Source of the DNA: Microdochium bolleyi
Lineage: Eukaryota > Ascomycota > Sordariomycetes > Xylariales > Microdochiaceae
DNA: 64,000 nt
Assembly (NCBI GenBank): GCA_001566295.1
Contig: KQ964246.1
Location: forward strand, 930,001 to 994,000
Reading direction: 5' to 3'
Positions within the stretch are counted from its first letter, which is position 1, and each line of letters starts with the position of its first letter. The notes beneath the pieces were generated by a model. That model was not told the origin of the DNA and made no database searches. It worked only from the letters and a program-made list of their open reading frames with translations. Of this stretch, positions 23,739 to 34,204 are shown piece by piece. The translations under genes were made by a program, and so were the position numbers.

Positions 23739-24474
23739 ATGCTTCTCGACGAGGACCCGGCGACTTTGATCCACCATACGATCAACAACTTCAACACCGC
23801 GCCGGACAAGCTTGCGATTTCGCGCATCCATGACTCCCTATCGACATTGAGGCAAGCGCGCGAGCTGCGCGCCCGTGAGGCAGAGGCCTCGCTGAAAAGT
23901 AGGTTATTCCCAATGGAAGAGACTCGGGCTCGCCCGCTACGACTTGGCTACCTAGCTTCACCCTGCCATGCGGCCTCGCTAACCATGCACCGCAGAACTC
24001 TCCCGCACGCTCAACACCCTCCACACACAACACGAAGAGCTCGCCTCCGCACACTCCTCGTCCGCCCACGCCAGCGAGATCTCGCGGCTCGACACGCAGA
24101 AGTTCCGCACCGCCAAAGCTGCGTCCGACCTCGAGATGGAGGCCGAGCGGCTGTCGTCACAGCAGGCCGACCTCGCCGCGCGGCTACAGGAGCTCGAGAT
24201 GCAGGGCGTCGAGGGTGCCATCGGCACCGGCGGCGGCGGCCGCGGCGAGTCCGGCAGCGGCGGGGGCTCCTCGTCAGATCCGCTCGACGACGAGGTCCTG
24301 CTGAGGCTCAAAGTGTACCGCAGCCTGGGCATCGACCTCGAGCGCGACGAGGCCAATGGCGAGTTCTGCAAGGCCATTGTGCGCAACGACAAGAAAGGCG
24401 ACGTGCACGTCGTCAACCTCGACAAGAAGTTCTCGCGGTTCTTCTACGCCAACTATTTCTGGGGCACCCTCTGA
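23739..24474 (+). CDS. spc24: Kinetochore protein Spc24
   Basis: Exons 23739-23898 and 23996-24474 give 212 residues; donor GTAGGT, acceptor CGCAG, join REAEASLK-K-LSRTLNTL. The first ~150 residues are helical and heptad-rich (coiled coil), with a Gly/Ser-rich hinge (GTGGGGRGESGSGGGSS). A compact C-terminal domain follows: DDEVLLRLKVYRSLGIDLER, then FCKAIVRND and KKFSRFFYANYFW. That coiled coil plus RWD-like head is the Spc24 architecture; with Spc25 it anchors the Ndc80 complex to the inner kinetochore. The C-terminal motif is characteristic, and the length matches other fungi. Confidence 0.93.
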
Positions 24475-24859
24475 TCAGGACAGTGGGACATTGGTGGACG
24501 CGTCGCTGGTCGTCTGGCTCACATGAAGTCAGAGGGCGGACTTGGTCCCCCTTTCGCAACAGTGAAGCCTTCGCATTTCTGTGTGTTTCTTGGTATGAAT
24601 ATCAAACGAGCTTGGACGATTGCAGGGGACTTTGTTGGTAACAGGCGTTATGGGAGTTGATACAGCACAGTGTTGTTACAGTCATTCTAATTTTCGGTAA
24701 ATGATAACTGCCCAAAGGTATCTTGTCGTGCACATCAGAGCTTTCATGGTTCAATTGAGAATTAAATATTGCTTCTGTCATTAGAGCTCATTACAATTTT
24801 TTGTACACCGAAATTGAAACTCCATCAAGACCCGCGCGCAAGACTCCAGTCCGACCTTT
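24475..24859. other. Convergent 3' region
   Basis: 385 nt, AT-richer than its neighbours, between the stop codons of SPC24 (+) and the membrane protein (-). No gene seen. Confidence 0.5.
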
Positions 24860-25588
24860 TCACACGACGATCCTCTTTGGTGCCCTGCTGTCGTAAGGAG
24901 GGAAGTAGCCATCCTGATCCACGCGTGTGAGTCCTCGCTGCTTCATCCCAGTGGGTGTCCTCGCTCGCAGTTGACTTGGGGATGTTGTCATCCTGAAGTT
25001 CTCCGGGCTGACCGGGCCACCACGAACGGGACCCTTCAGGCCATAGAGGCCAATGGCGCTGCGGGATGCGGATTTGATGTCTCCGCCGCTCTGCGTGCGA
25101 AAGTGGTGTTTTCGTTCCGGCATCGCCAATCGCGAGTTCAGATTGAACCACTGCTGGTCGTCCAAGCCATCCGGATCCGCTTCGGCGCTCTTCAGTCGCC
25201 ATCCTCCAACGCCCTCAAAGTCTCTCTCCAACGCAGACCCGAGGGAGAACAAAGCGCCGTCGACATTGGGGATGGTATTGGTAGTTGCGGTGGTCAAGCT
25301 GTCTCGTCGATTCCGTCGACGGCGTGGTGAGAGCTGCGTTGGCGATGACGGGGCTGGCGTGGTTGCCTGGGAACTGGTTGATGCCAACGAGGCAGTGCTG
25401 TCGATGCTGCGACCGAGCACGACGTATCGTAACGTGTCGATGGCCAGGTCAAAGTAGACGACGAACAGGCGAAAGAAAAGCACCAGGAACGCGAGGACCG
25501 TGGTCAGGCCAGCGCATATGGCCAACGGGATAGCCACAACCAGCACGACTGGGACGACGAGCAGGCGAAAAGGTTTGAGCCAGCCCAT
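24860..25588 (-). CDS. Uncharacterised conserved fungal membrane protein
   Basis: Single exon, 242 residues. 25588 is the only ATG in the open frame; the frame continues upstream to 25705 without another ATG. The N-terminus is strongly hydrophobic, residues ~5-60 (FRLLVVPVVLVVAIPLAICA, then TTVLAFLVLFFRLFVVYFDL), consistent with two membrane segments or a hairpin. The rest is polar: a Ser/Thr-rich basic stretch (SPRRRRNRRDS) and a C-terminal block (RGLTRVDQDGYFPPYDSR) that looks conserved. I recognise the general type from filamentous fungi but no function. Membrane topology is inferred from hydropathy alone. Confidence 0.75.
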   Translation of the reverse strand: MGWLKPFRLLVVPVVLVVAIPLAICAGLTTVLAFLVLFFRLFVVYFDLAIDTLRYVVLGRSIDSTASLASTSSQATTPAPSSPTQLSPRRRRNRRDSLTTATTNTIPNVDGALFSLGSALERDFEGVGGWRLKSAEADPDGLDDQQWFNLNSRLAMPERKHHFRTQSGGDIKSASRSAIGLYGLKGPVRGGPVSPENFRMTTSPSQLRARTPTGMKQRGLTRVDQDGYFPPYDSRAPKRIVV

Positions 25589-27445
25589 TTTCGATTGCCA
25601 AGGTTCCTTGGCCGTTGGTGTCGTTGTCGATGGTGTCTCGGTGAGGAGTAAGAGGAGAGGTCTGGAGATTGTAGCACTCGAGGGCACGCCCAGGAACAAG
25701 GGCACAAAACGTTCCTGAATTGAGTGAAACCTTGAGGGTACAATCCGGAGGATGTCTCACATGAACGCACGAAGGGATACCCCGGACAGGATGGCCCGTT
25801 CAACGTCCTCCCAGTGCGGGATGAGCAATTGCAACCGGGTCTGTATGGTGTCGGAGAAGTGATTGTCGCGCGGTGGGCAGGGCGAGTTCTCGAGACGCTG
25901 GTGTCGGCAAGAGAGAACCAAGCATGAGCACCGGTCTCCAAGCCAATCGGAAGGAGGACTGTTGGATTGCCCGCAGGGCTAGCGATGCAGCGGCACAAGT
26001 GTCGGAGCCTGCTCAGCTTGTTTCGTGGTGCATCGTCGTTATCAGCCGTGTAACCAGCACGAGTGGACGCTGGCAGGGCGCGGAGGTGTTGGGCAGGTGT
26101 GGTGTCACCCGGGGGGGGAGATTGGAGCGCGGCAGGATGCGGGCAACGGTCTTTGTTGAAGCATCAGGGTACAGGCCGGGGTGTGTATGGCCAGAGATGT
26201 TGCATTCAATGCAGCAAGGGCCAGAGTCGAGAGAGGAGGAGGGTGGCCTGGTCTTTTGAGTTGGAGAAGCAGGAAGCGAGGGTGGTGTGGTGTGGTGTGG
26301 TGGCTCTGCAGAGGAGCAGCCTTCACATGCAATCGGGGTGAAAAGGCGCGACCTGAACGAAGGTTCGCTGCTCGACGGTTACGGCCAACTCTTAGCTCGG
26401 CAACCACCAGCCTGCATCGCGCGATGCCAGCGTGTGCGGCTAGCCATGCCATCCGGAAACCCGAGCAATTGCAAAGAGCAAAAGCACAGTGCCGTCCATC
26501 TCCGGCCTCAGCCAATCTCGTGAACCTGTGCCTCTCTTTCCATTGTCCTGTCCCCGCAACCGCAGTCCCTCGAGAGTCCGCCAATGCGCCCCGGGCCATT
26601 TGGACCGGAGCTGCGAAGCACCGTCCAAGCCGGCAAGTAGGTCGAGACGAGACGCCCTGATAAGGGGCAACACTGCAGGCACCCTGTCGGGGACGTTAGG
26701 GCTGATCCCCTTTCACTAGGCACCGATCGACCCGGTCTGGAGTGCGTCCGGCCTTGGAACCGCGATTTAGACTCTGGCCAAGTTCGACGTGGCGCAGGGG
26801 AGGTGGAAAGTCTAGGGACCGACGACGCCTCTATGCGTCTGTGACGGCAGCCATGATGGCGACACATGATGGCGACCGGTGGGCCCAAGTGTCAGTCTCG
26901 TGGCGACAGGGACTCTCGCGTGCCCGGCTCCGGGACGCGATGCTGCATGGCAATACTCGGCCGCGAGCTGAGACCGCAAGATAGGCATGATCACCGAAGC
27001 TTGGTCCAGCCAGGGTCCCCCAAGTTCTCCAACAAAGAGTCATCCGTGAGGGGGCGAGAGGGGTCTCCGATGCCCTCGCCCCACCACGGGCGCGGATTGC
27101 GTCAACCGGCAGGTCAACAACGCTGCTGACTCTGCCTGGACCTGCTCGGAGATGACATACGACACCCTATGCATACATCGGCCAGCTCTGGTCTAATCGG
27201 CGTATCACAGGCCGGAGAAAGGTCGAGCCAGCATCGCTTTTGCGTGGCCCGAGACCGTCGAATCACTCCTGGCCATCATTGACGGAACGCCCCGTCAAGT
27301 CCCACCGCTAGGCAACTCCTAGTGCCCCTCTGCTTGAAATAGGTCATCGCTGGGAAGCCTTCAGGTACGCATATTCCAGGCCAACCTCAAGCGAGCACGA
27401 GCCGGGATGTTGACATGACCGCAGCTACCTTCAAGAGTCTACACC
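25589..27445. other. Intergenic region, no supported gene
   Basis: 1.86 kb. Contains a GGTGT pentamer run near 26280-26302 and several overlapping short ORFs without coding character. It includes the promoters of the membrane-protein gene (-) and the TatD-like gene (+). Confidence 0.5.
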
Positions 27446-28768
27446 ATGTGCCAGCAGCACACTGCAGATGACGATGGAGCCGCCAGCATGCATGAAACTC
27501 GAAAGCCCGTCGAGAGCCCTGATACGGACCCTTTCCCTTGGGAGCTAGGCGTGTATGATGCACACTGCCACCCGACAGATACCCTAGCGTCTATAGCCAG
27601 CATCCCCGACATGCATGCCCGTGTCCTGACCGTAATGTCAACTCGAAGACAAGATCAGGACCTGGTAGCAGAGGTTGCCGACAAGTATGGCGTCAAAGAT
27701 ATTGGAGCCGTCACGTCTGGACCGGCGGCACGCACGGCCCGGATAGTGCCGTCCTTCGGATGGCATCCATGGTTCTCGCATCAGCTGTACGACGATACAG
27801 CTCCCGTGCCCTCCTACGATGGCACCCCCGAGGGGAAGCGTGCGCACTACGACGCAATCCTGCAGCCGAAGCCGTCGGCCAAAGATCCAGCCTTTAGCGA
27901 TGGCCTGCCGGAGCCTCGCCCCTTATCAGAATTTGTCAGGGAGACACGTGCCCGTCTTGAGGCCCACCCCTTCGCGCTCGTCGGCGAAGTAGGCGTAGAC
28001 AAGGCCTTTCGGATACCGCAGAACTTGACGACCGACCACGAAGCAAATCGAGACGATACCCTGACTCCGGGTGGCCGTGAAGGGAGGTTGCTGAGCCCTC
28101 ACAGGGTGTCCATGGCCCACCAGACCACCATCCTTGCAGCGCAACTCCGGCTGGCAGGAGAGCTTGGCCGACCGGTCAGCTGTCACGGTGTTCAAGCGCA
28201 CGGCGTCTTGTACGATGCCATAGCGCAGACTTGGAGAGGGCACGAGAAAGAAGTTCTTTCTAGGCGGGAGAAGAACCAAATCGCCAAGAATGCAGAGAAC
28301 TTCAGCAGTAGCGACGGGTCTGATGACGATGATGATGATGATGAGGGTCGCAGCAACAAGGCACCGCCTAAGCCTAGGCAGGCTGGGTCTGTCTCTCCGA
28401 CACCCCGTCAGCTCGGACCCAAGCCTTTTCCGCCTCGAATCTGCCTGCACTCCTACAGCGGCTCGGTGGACTTTGTCAAGCAGTATATGCACCCTTCCGT
28501 GCCAGCCAAAGTCTTCTGTTCATTCTCGATTGTCGTGAACTGGGGACAAAGTGGAGCTGGTGACAAGTCTGACGAAGTGATCAGGGCACTCCCAGATGAC
28601 CGTATCCTGGTCGAGAGCGACCTTCACACTGCCGGCGAGGACATGGACGGTTTCTTGGAAGAGGGCGTCCGGAAGATCTGCGAGATCAAAGGGTGGGAAC
28701 TGCGCCAAGGGGTTGCCCAGCTTGGAAAGAATTGGCAAGACTTTGTCTTTGGCATCGAGCACGAATGA
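27446..28768 (+). CDS. scn1: TatD-family metal-dependent hydrolase (Scn1/Cut9-interacting type)
   Basis: Single exon, 440 residues. TatD metal-site motifs: YDAHCHPTD (H40, H42), VGEVGVDK (the bridging Glu), SCHGVQAHG, CLHSYSGS and the late acidic ILVESD. The active-site set is therefore complete. An acidic Asp run (DGSDDDDDDDEG) interrupts the barrel between the SCHG and LHSYSG strands. This layout resembles fission yeast Scn1, which was named for interaction with APC/C subunit Cut9 and is annotated as a TatD-related hydrolase; the true substrate is uncertain. The ATG in ACACCATGTG has a good context. Confidence 0.9.
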   Translation: MCQQHTADDDGAASMHETRKPVESPDTDPFPWELGVYDAHCHPTDTLASIASIPDMHARVLTVMSTRRQDQDLVAEVADKYGVKDIGAVTSGPAARTARIVPSFGWHPWFSHQLYDDTAPVPSYDGTPEGKRAHYDAILQPKPSAKDPAFSDGLPEPRPLSEFVRETRARLEAHPFALVGEVGVDKAFRIPQNLTTDHEANRDDTLTPGGREGRLLSPHRVSMAHQTTILAAQLRLAGELGRPVSCHGVQAHGVLYDAIAQTWRGHEKEVLSRREKNQIAKNAENFSSSDGSDDDDDDDEGRSNKAPPKPRQAGSVSPTPRQLGPKPFPPRICLHSYSGSVDFVKQYMHPSVPAKVFCSFSIVVNWGQSGAGDKSDEVIRALPDDRILVESDLHTAGEDMDGFLEEGVRKICEIKGWELRQGVAQLGKNWQDFVFGIEHE

Positions 28769-28860
28769 GGCCAATGCTTTAGTATAAGTATCAATATTGT
28801 CTTGTATTGGTAGCTATGGTCTCTTCACTTTTGCTCAACGGAACGTCATGCTATTGACAC

Positions 28861-29469
28861 TTAACCACGGGGAGGTCTCATGTGCTCATTGCCAGGTCGC
28901 AAGTGCTCATTGTACTTATAAAAGTACCCATTTTGCGCGTGTCGCAGCCGGATGGCCGCGAGGCGCTCGTGATGCGCCGCCACACGTCGGCGCTCCTTAA
29001 CCTCCCGCCCCTCGCACCCTTGCGGGCACTCGCGGGGTCCTAGGCTAGGGTAAACCCACCAGGCATGAAAGTGCAAAATGCACCAAAAACATTCATAATC
29101 AAGCTTTCTCTGATAGTCAATGTCTTCTTGGCGAGTCGGTGTTTCGATGGCCTTCACTTTGATCAGAGGTTCGTTTGCACGGTAGCGAGAAGCGTGGGGC
29201 TTTGGGTCGCGCGGATATGCTCCCGGACAATTGACAATGACGTCGGGCGTTGACACGCGCGAGTCCTCCTCCAGATAGTGGCGAGCGCTGCTGGGCGTCG
29301 AGACGCTCGAATATTCCTCTGCACAGTGGCGAGCACTCTTTGGCGTCGAGACGCGCGAATCTTCCTCTGCACAGTGGCGAGCGCTGTTGGGCGTTCGCGG
29401 ATAGACCCCCGGATAGTGGAGAGTGTTGGGCGTCGAGGGGCGCACCACCTTGTGTTGAGGCTTGGGCAC
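28861..29469 (-). CDS. Open frame continuing MCM6 past its stop; unrecognised Cys/Trp-rich family
   Basis: On the minus strand the codon after the MCM6 TAG (29472-29470) begins a 202-codon open frame in the same phase, with no ATG near its start. The first half is a set of 16-residue repeats (CAEEDSRVSTPKSARH and variants, about five copies). Then come ETPTRQEDIDYQRK, the module CFWCILHFHAWW, ECPQGCEGRE, an Arg-rich stretch, and LRHAQNGYFYKYNEHLRP. The Cys/His spacing (CxxC...CxxxC) could bind metal, but this is inference. I do not recognise the family. Degenerate copies lie at 33295-34320 and 49013-49072. It could be a C-terminal extension reached by stop readthrough or splicing, a separate gene with an unseen 5' exon, or a dead element in the MCM6 3' UTR. 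Confidence 0.4.
   Translation of the reverse strand: MPKPQHKVVRPSTPNTLHYPGVYPRTPNSARHCAEEDSRVSTPKSARHCAEEYSSVSTPSSARHYLEEDSRVSTPDVIVNCPGAYPRDPKPHASRYRANEPLIKVKAIETPTRQEDIDYQRKLDYECFWCILHFHAWWVYPSLGPRECPQGCEGREVKERRRVAAHHERLAAIRLRHAQNGYFYKYNEHLRPGNEHMRPPRG
29238..29440 (-). repeat. 48-bp tandem repeat in the MCM6-adjacent frame
   Basis: Two good and about three diverged 48-bp units, each one in-frame 16-residue repeat ending STPxSARH. The unit length is a multiple of three and the frame is kept throughout. Confidence 0.8.
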
Positions 29470-32227
29470 CTAAACATCCTCCACGGCACAGTTGGGGTGA
29501 ACAATATAGGTGACGCCCTCGGCGGCGTCTTGCACAGCCATCAAGATCCGGTCCTTTACCATCTTGCGGAGGACAAGCTTGGTGGTCGCGAGCTCCGCGT
29601 TGTGTGCATCCTCATCTTCCAGCTCATCCTCCACTTGCTCCAAGTACCACTCGGCCAGCTCATCGCCGTTGACGCCGACGCCCTCACCCGAAGCCTCATC
29701 GTCGCGAAGTCTGGAGACAATGAGATTGACCATGGAAATGTACTTGTCATAAGTGATGGCAGTCTTCTTCTTGTCTGTGTCACCCTCGGCAATGCCTGAG
29801 GCGGCGTCCGCAGCAGCGACAAGGGCAGCAGAGTCCTCGCCGGAGATCTCGTCGTAGTCGTCCATGTCTATGTCGTCGTGCTCCACACTGATAATGCTCT
29901 GGCGCAGCAGGTCGAAAGCCTCGTCCACAAAAGACGGCGAGATGTCTTCAACACAATTCGCCTTGGCGATGGCCTCGGATAGGCGAATCAGAGACTCGAG
30001 CTGACGCACCGTGATACGGTAGCTGTTCTTGCCCACGCCACCCTGAGCGTCATCGGCGCGGAGCTCCTTGTATCTCTTGACGAGGTGCTCCTTGGCTTCG
30101 GGTGTGAACTCTGGCCGGAAAGTCTTCGCGAATCTGATGTATCGCTGCAGGCACTCTGTGCTGAACTCGGGTTCGATGGCGTTGTCACGCAGGGCGTGGA
30201 TGCTCACAATGTGCTCCGCAAGATGACGGTCGACAGCCTCATTGCATTCGTCCAGGATGACGAAGAACAAATCGAAACGAGACATGATGGGCGCAGACAT
30301 GTTGATATTTGAGCGTAGGGTAGTCTTGCGGTTGTAGCGGCCGCCAACTGGGTTGGCAGCAGCAAGGATTGATGTGCGCGCGTTGAGCGTAGCTTGGATA
30401 CCAGCCTTGGAAATGGAAATGGTCTGCTGCTCCATGGCTTCATGAATAGCGACCTGATCGGCAATGTCCATCTTGTCAAACTCGTCAATGGCACAGATGC
30501 CGTTGTCTGCCAGCATGAGTGCACCGGCCTCGATCGTGAACTCGCCTGTCTCCTCGTCCTTAACCACGGCAGCAGTGAGACCGGCGGCTGAAGATGCTTT
30601 TCCGGAAGTGTAAACAGCTCTGGGGGCAAACGAACAGACATACTTAAGGAACTGCGATTTGGACGTGGAGGGGTCACCGACAAGACAGACGTTGATGTCA
30701 CCTCTCAGAGCCATGCCCTCAGCGGTCGTCTTGGAGACACCTGACATGAGCTGAAGCAAGATACCCTTCTTGACGATCTCGTGGCCATACACCGTTGGGG
30801 CAATGGACTTGACAAGGCGAGCGTAGATGTGGTCGCTGTGGACCATGTGTCGAAGCTCCTCAATCTCGCTTGGCGTCATGGAATTGAGAACTGCAGCTTG
30901 TGCCTCTTCAGCAGAATCGGCAGTCTCAGCCGAGGCGGAAGTGAGTTGGTTGATGATGTCGTTCACCTGGCGCGAGGCAGACTGGCCTGGCGTTGAGGTA
31001 TCTGGGGTGACCATACTGGCCAAGAATGCCATACGGTATGTCAAATCTCGCACGCCCAAAGCCTTGAGACCAGACACACCGTTGCCACCCACGTCGTTGC
31101 CACGTCCATTCGGTCTTTCGTCGCGGACGGCTGTAGGACGAACGCCGGGAAGACCCAGCTGGCTGACGTCGGGTACGACGATGAGGGCGCCGGTGAAGAT
31201 GCATCTCTCGCCAGCCTTGGCCCGATCGACCATCTCACCACGCATGATGACGTCCATTGTTCTGGGCATGCTGCCTGTGGGGATCTCGCTGCTGTTCTCC
31301 TGTGTCCTGACCTTCTGCCAATCAACAAATGTGGAGTGTTTGATGTCAAGCTGCCACGCGAGGCGGTTGCCGCACTCGGCGTTGGGACATTGTGTTGGCT
31401 CTGTGTATCGGAATGTCTGCTCGACGCTGGGGATGACGCTCTTGCAGGCCTCGCAGATGAATGTGGCCAATGACAGCTCGGGACGGACTTCCGAGGTTCT
31501 CGTGACGGTGCCGGAGATGGACAGAAGCTGACCGATGTTCTTCGCTCGCAAGCTGCGGACTCTTGACACGAGGGGAAGGTTGTAGAAGGCAATAGCAAAG
31601 AGCTTGTCAGTCTGTTGGTTGGCAGTCTTGCTGCCCTGCAGCTCAGACTGGCTGGCAGAGCCTGCCTGACTTGCCCCAGAGGTGGTCATGCTGCTCGAGG
31701 CCGTAGCCTGGCGATGTTCTCGGAAGTACTGAGGCTCGTACTTTGCAATCATGTTGTGCAGGCCGTTGGTAAGGTATGGCAGGAACCGGTAGTATTGGGA
31801 GTTGATGGCATTGGCCAGGCCTCCGTTCTGGTATGTTGCAATGTGGTCGTAATTGACATAGAAGGTGGAGAGCTGGTAGACACGCATGCCGTGGATTTGG
31901 GCGACATAGTACTTGTCCGTCGTCACGGCACTTGATGTTGGAGCAGTGGACGAAGAAGGGGCTTCGATGAACCTGGAGAATGACTGTCAGCCTGGGGCAG
32001 CATACACTGCATGTTCGATGCAACACATACTCCTCGATGAAGTTCTCGAAATGTTCTTGGACCGTGATGCCAATCTTGTCCTCTACTCGAGGAATGTTGT
32101 GGTCGTTGGCTCGTCTCCGGCGGCCAGGAATCTGGTCGTCGACGAAGCCCTCGGCCTCGTCGTCGCTAGGGGCACCGAGGCTCTCCGAGGGTGGCCCTCG
32201 TGGGCGTGATGACGATGGCGTTGCCAT
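29470..32227 (-). CDS. mcm6: Replicative helicase subunit MCM6
   Basis: Two minus-strand exons, 32227-32031 and 31972-29470, give 899 residues; 58-nt intron (GTATGT...CTCCAG), join ENFIEEFIEAPSSS. Zinc-binding cysteines are at about 239, 242, 261 and 266 (CEAC and CPNAEC). The AAA+ core has Walker A GDPSTSKS (~498-505), Walker B CAIDEFDKMD (~562) and arginine finger SRFD (~631). MCM6-specific text includes GERCIFTGALIVVPDVSQLG and the C-terminus GVTYIVHPNC. Mcm6 is one of six subunits of the Mcm2-7 ring that unwinds DNA at replication forks. Two ACGCGT (MCB) boxes lie ~490-510 nt upstream. The stop codon is TAG, and the same frame stays open for 202 further codons. Confidence 0.97.
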
Positions 32228-33294
32228 GATCAGACCGGCAGGTGATGATGCTTGTTTGGGATGGTACAAGAGGTCTACGTGCTGTTGCTTGCCAAAAAAA
32301 CCAAAGTGCAGCGTGGTGATGACTGTGAAGAAGGGGTTGTGATGATTGTGCAAGTGTTGTGATGATGGTTGTGAAGACGTAGGAGGGAGGGCAGGTTGAG
32401 CAGGGAACGTGGTGGGGTTGAGTCACAGTAAGGCTACTGAGTAAGCACGGCGGCAGTACCCCTCCTGCCACTGTCTTTGCATTACCTTGAGGAAGGTGCA
32501 AACCAACCGGTCGCTGGAAGCGAATGGAACAGTTGCGTCCCTCGATCAGTATGAGCCGTTCCCGGAGTCATAAACCCATCGCATACGTTTTCTGATGCTC
32601 TCGAGCAGCTATTTCGCCCGTATTATGGCACAGACGGCATCTACAAACCTGGACGAGTAAGTAGCTCCACAGTGTGAACCGACGACATCAAGTGCGGCGT
32701 CAAATCAAACGCGACGCGTCCAGCCGCGCCGGCACGCGTAAAGTGGTTCTGGGCAGATCGCTCTGTCCGGTCTGGCCCACCACCAACCGCAGGGGTCCAG
32801 TCAAAGGATCGGCAAATGAACCACTTCACATGCTTCGCAAAGGCGCGCTGCTGATGCCTACGCAGCGGCCAAGTGTTAGATGCATATAGTATATAGACAG
32901 GATTTCCTAAGGTTGCCAGGAGACATATGGCGGATGCCCCGCCCAGCGCTTTGGTCTACAATAGACTGCATGACCATCTTCCCTTTACCCATGGATCTGT
33001 GCCAACTTGGCTGCACTTCTTTGCCGTTTGCACGGGACTAAGCACCACCAGGGCTTCCTTCCGCCACCACCATCACACCCATGCCCTGGACATCACCAAT
33101 GCCGGCCAGGGTTTCCGAAAGATCCTCAGCCTTGCAGCCACTCGGTTCCCCGACCCGGTTTGACGACATTGCGATGGCGTCCATCACCTTCGCCGAGAGC
33201 ATGACCAGTGAGTCCCTTATGATGGCGCCAAGGGCTTTCGCACATCATAATGTGCCAAGGATACTGACACTGCGCCAAGACCATAAGCAACAAG
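32228..33294. other. MCM6 upstream region
   Basis: About 1.07 kb between the MCM6 start and the first decayed family copy. It holds two MCB boxes. Short ORFs (for example from the ATG at 32927) have no recognisable product. A GTGAGT donor-like site follows a possible small coding stretch at 33174-33207, but no in-phase downstream exon was found. Confidence 0.5.
32714..32739. promoter_or_regulatory. Two MCB (ACGCGT) boxes upstream of MCM6
   Basis: ACGCGT occurs at 32714-32719 and 32734-32739, 20 bp apart, about 490-510 bp upstream of the MCM6 ATG. MCB sites bind MBF (Mbp1/Swi6 or Res1/Res2-Cdc10) and drive G1/S expression of MCM genes in yeasts. A role here is inferred from site and spacing. 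Confidence 0.5.
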
Positions 33295-34076
33295 ATGCCC
33301 ACCAAAACAGCAGACCCAAATTCACGAGAGATAGAGAAGGTACGAGTGGTTCCGGTGCATCATCCACTCCCATGCCTGATGGATCTATCCAAGTCTAGCA
33401 CCGCGCGCTATAGGGGTTCCAGGGTGCCGAGCCTTCCACACAAAATGAAAGGCGTCAAGACGCCGACCCGGGCAGCAGACTCGAAATACCAGAAGAAGCA
33501 GGACTACAAGTGCTTCTAGTGCATCCTGCACTTCCACATCTGGGACGAACCGATAATAAGAGGTACCAAGACGCCGACTCGCCAAGCAGACATGGACTAC
33601 CAGAGGAAGCATGACTACGACTGCTTCTGGTGCATCCTGCACTTCCACATCTGGGACCGCTGATAATGGGCATCGAAACGCCGACCGGGAAGCAGACTTG
33701 GACTATCAGAGGAGACAGGACTGCAAATGCCTTGGGTGCATCCTGCACTTCCCCATTTGGGACCGCGACGAGTGCCTGCAAGGCTGCGAGGGGCGAGAAG
33801 GTCTGGGCCGTCGACGTGTGGCGACAGTCCTTGGGTCAGTAAGGGAGAGGGAGGGGGAGAGGAAGCCATGAGTGCTTCTGGTGCATCCTGCACTTCCGCG
33901 CCTGGTGAATCATTCCGAGCTGGGATCGTGACATAGCAGCGTCAGGCTGCTGAGTCTTTGCACACAACAGTGGACATCGAGACACCCGCCAGGGCGGCAT
34001 GCCTCGAGTTCTGGAGAAAGAAGGGAGACGAGTGTTTCTGGTGTGTCATGCACTTCCACGTTATTGATAAGTGCTT
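33295..34076 (+). pseudogene. Array of about six decayed copies of the CFWC family
   Basis: Copies of the module seen next to MCM6 recur on the + strand at about 33295-33405, 33448-33560, 33563-33663, 33670-33838, 33870-33915 and 33972-34076. They carry the recognisable series TPTR..AD..DYQRK, CFWCILHFH, W. Copy 1 has a frameshift and a TGA but still reads YPSLAPR after it. Copy 2 has TAG in place of the Trp codon of CFWC. Copy 4 has a 1-nt deletion but continues through ECLQGCEGREGLGRRRVA. Copy 6 is open over ~34 residues, then stops. No ATG-to-stop gene survives. The copies look like tandem duplicates that have lost function. Confidence 0.75.
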
Positions 34077-34204
34077 CTAGTGTACCATAACTGTGCAAAT
34101 CCACGCCCAGTAGATTTTAAACCCGATGAAATGTCCATTTGCCCGATGCATTGCCCTGGGTGCTTCCGCTTTCCTGGCATGAGGACCTTTTCTTCCCAGG
34201 CACT

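Noticed and set aside
29238..29440. CRISPR-like regularly spaced repeats
   Set aside because: The 48-bp units are contiguous with no spacers and keep a coding frame in a eukaryotic genome; they are protein tandem repeats.
33174..33405. Intact two-exon gene made of the 33174 start and the first family copy
   Set aside because: The phase left by the GTGAGT donor fits no available acceptor, and the copy has a frameshift and a TGA.
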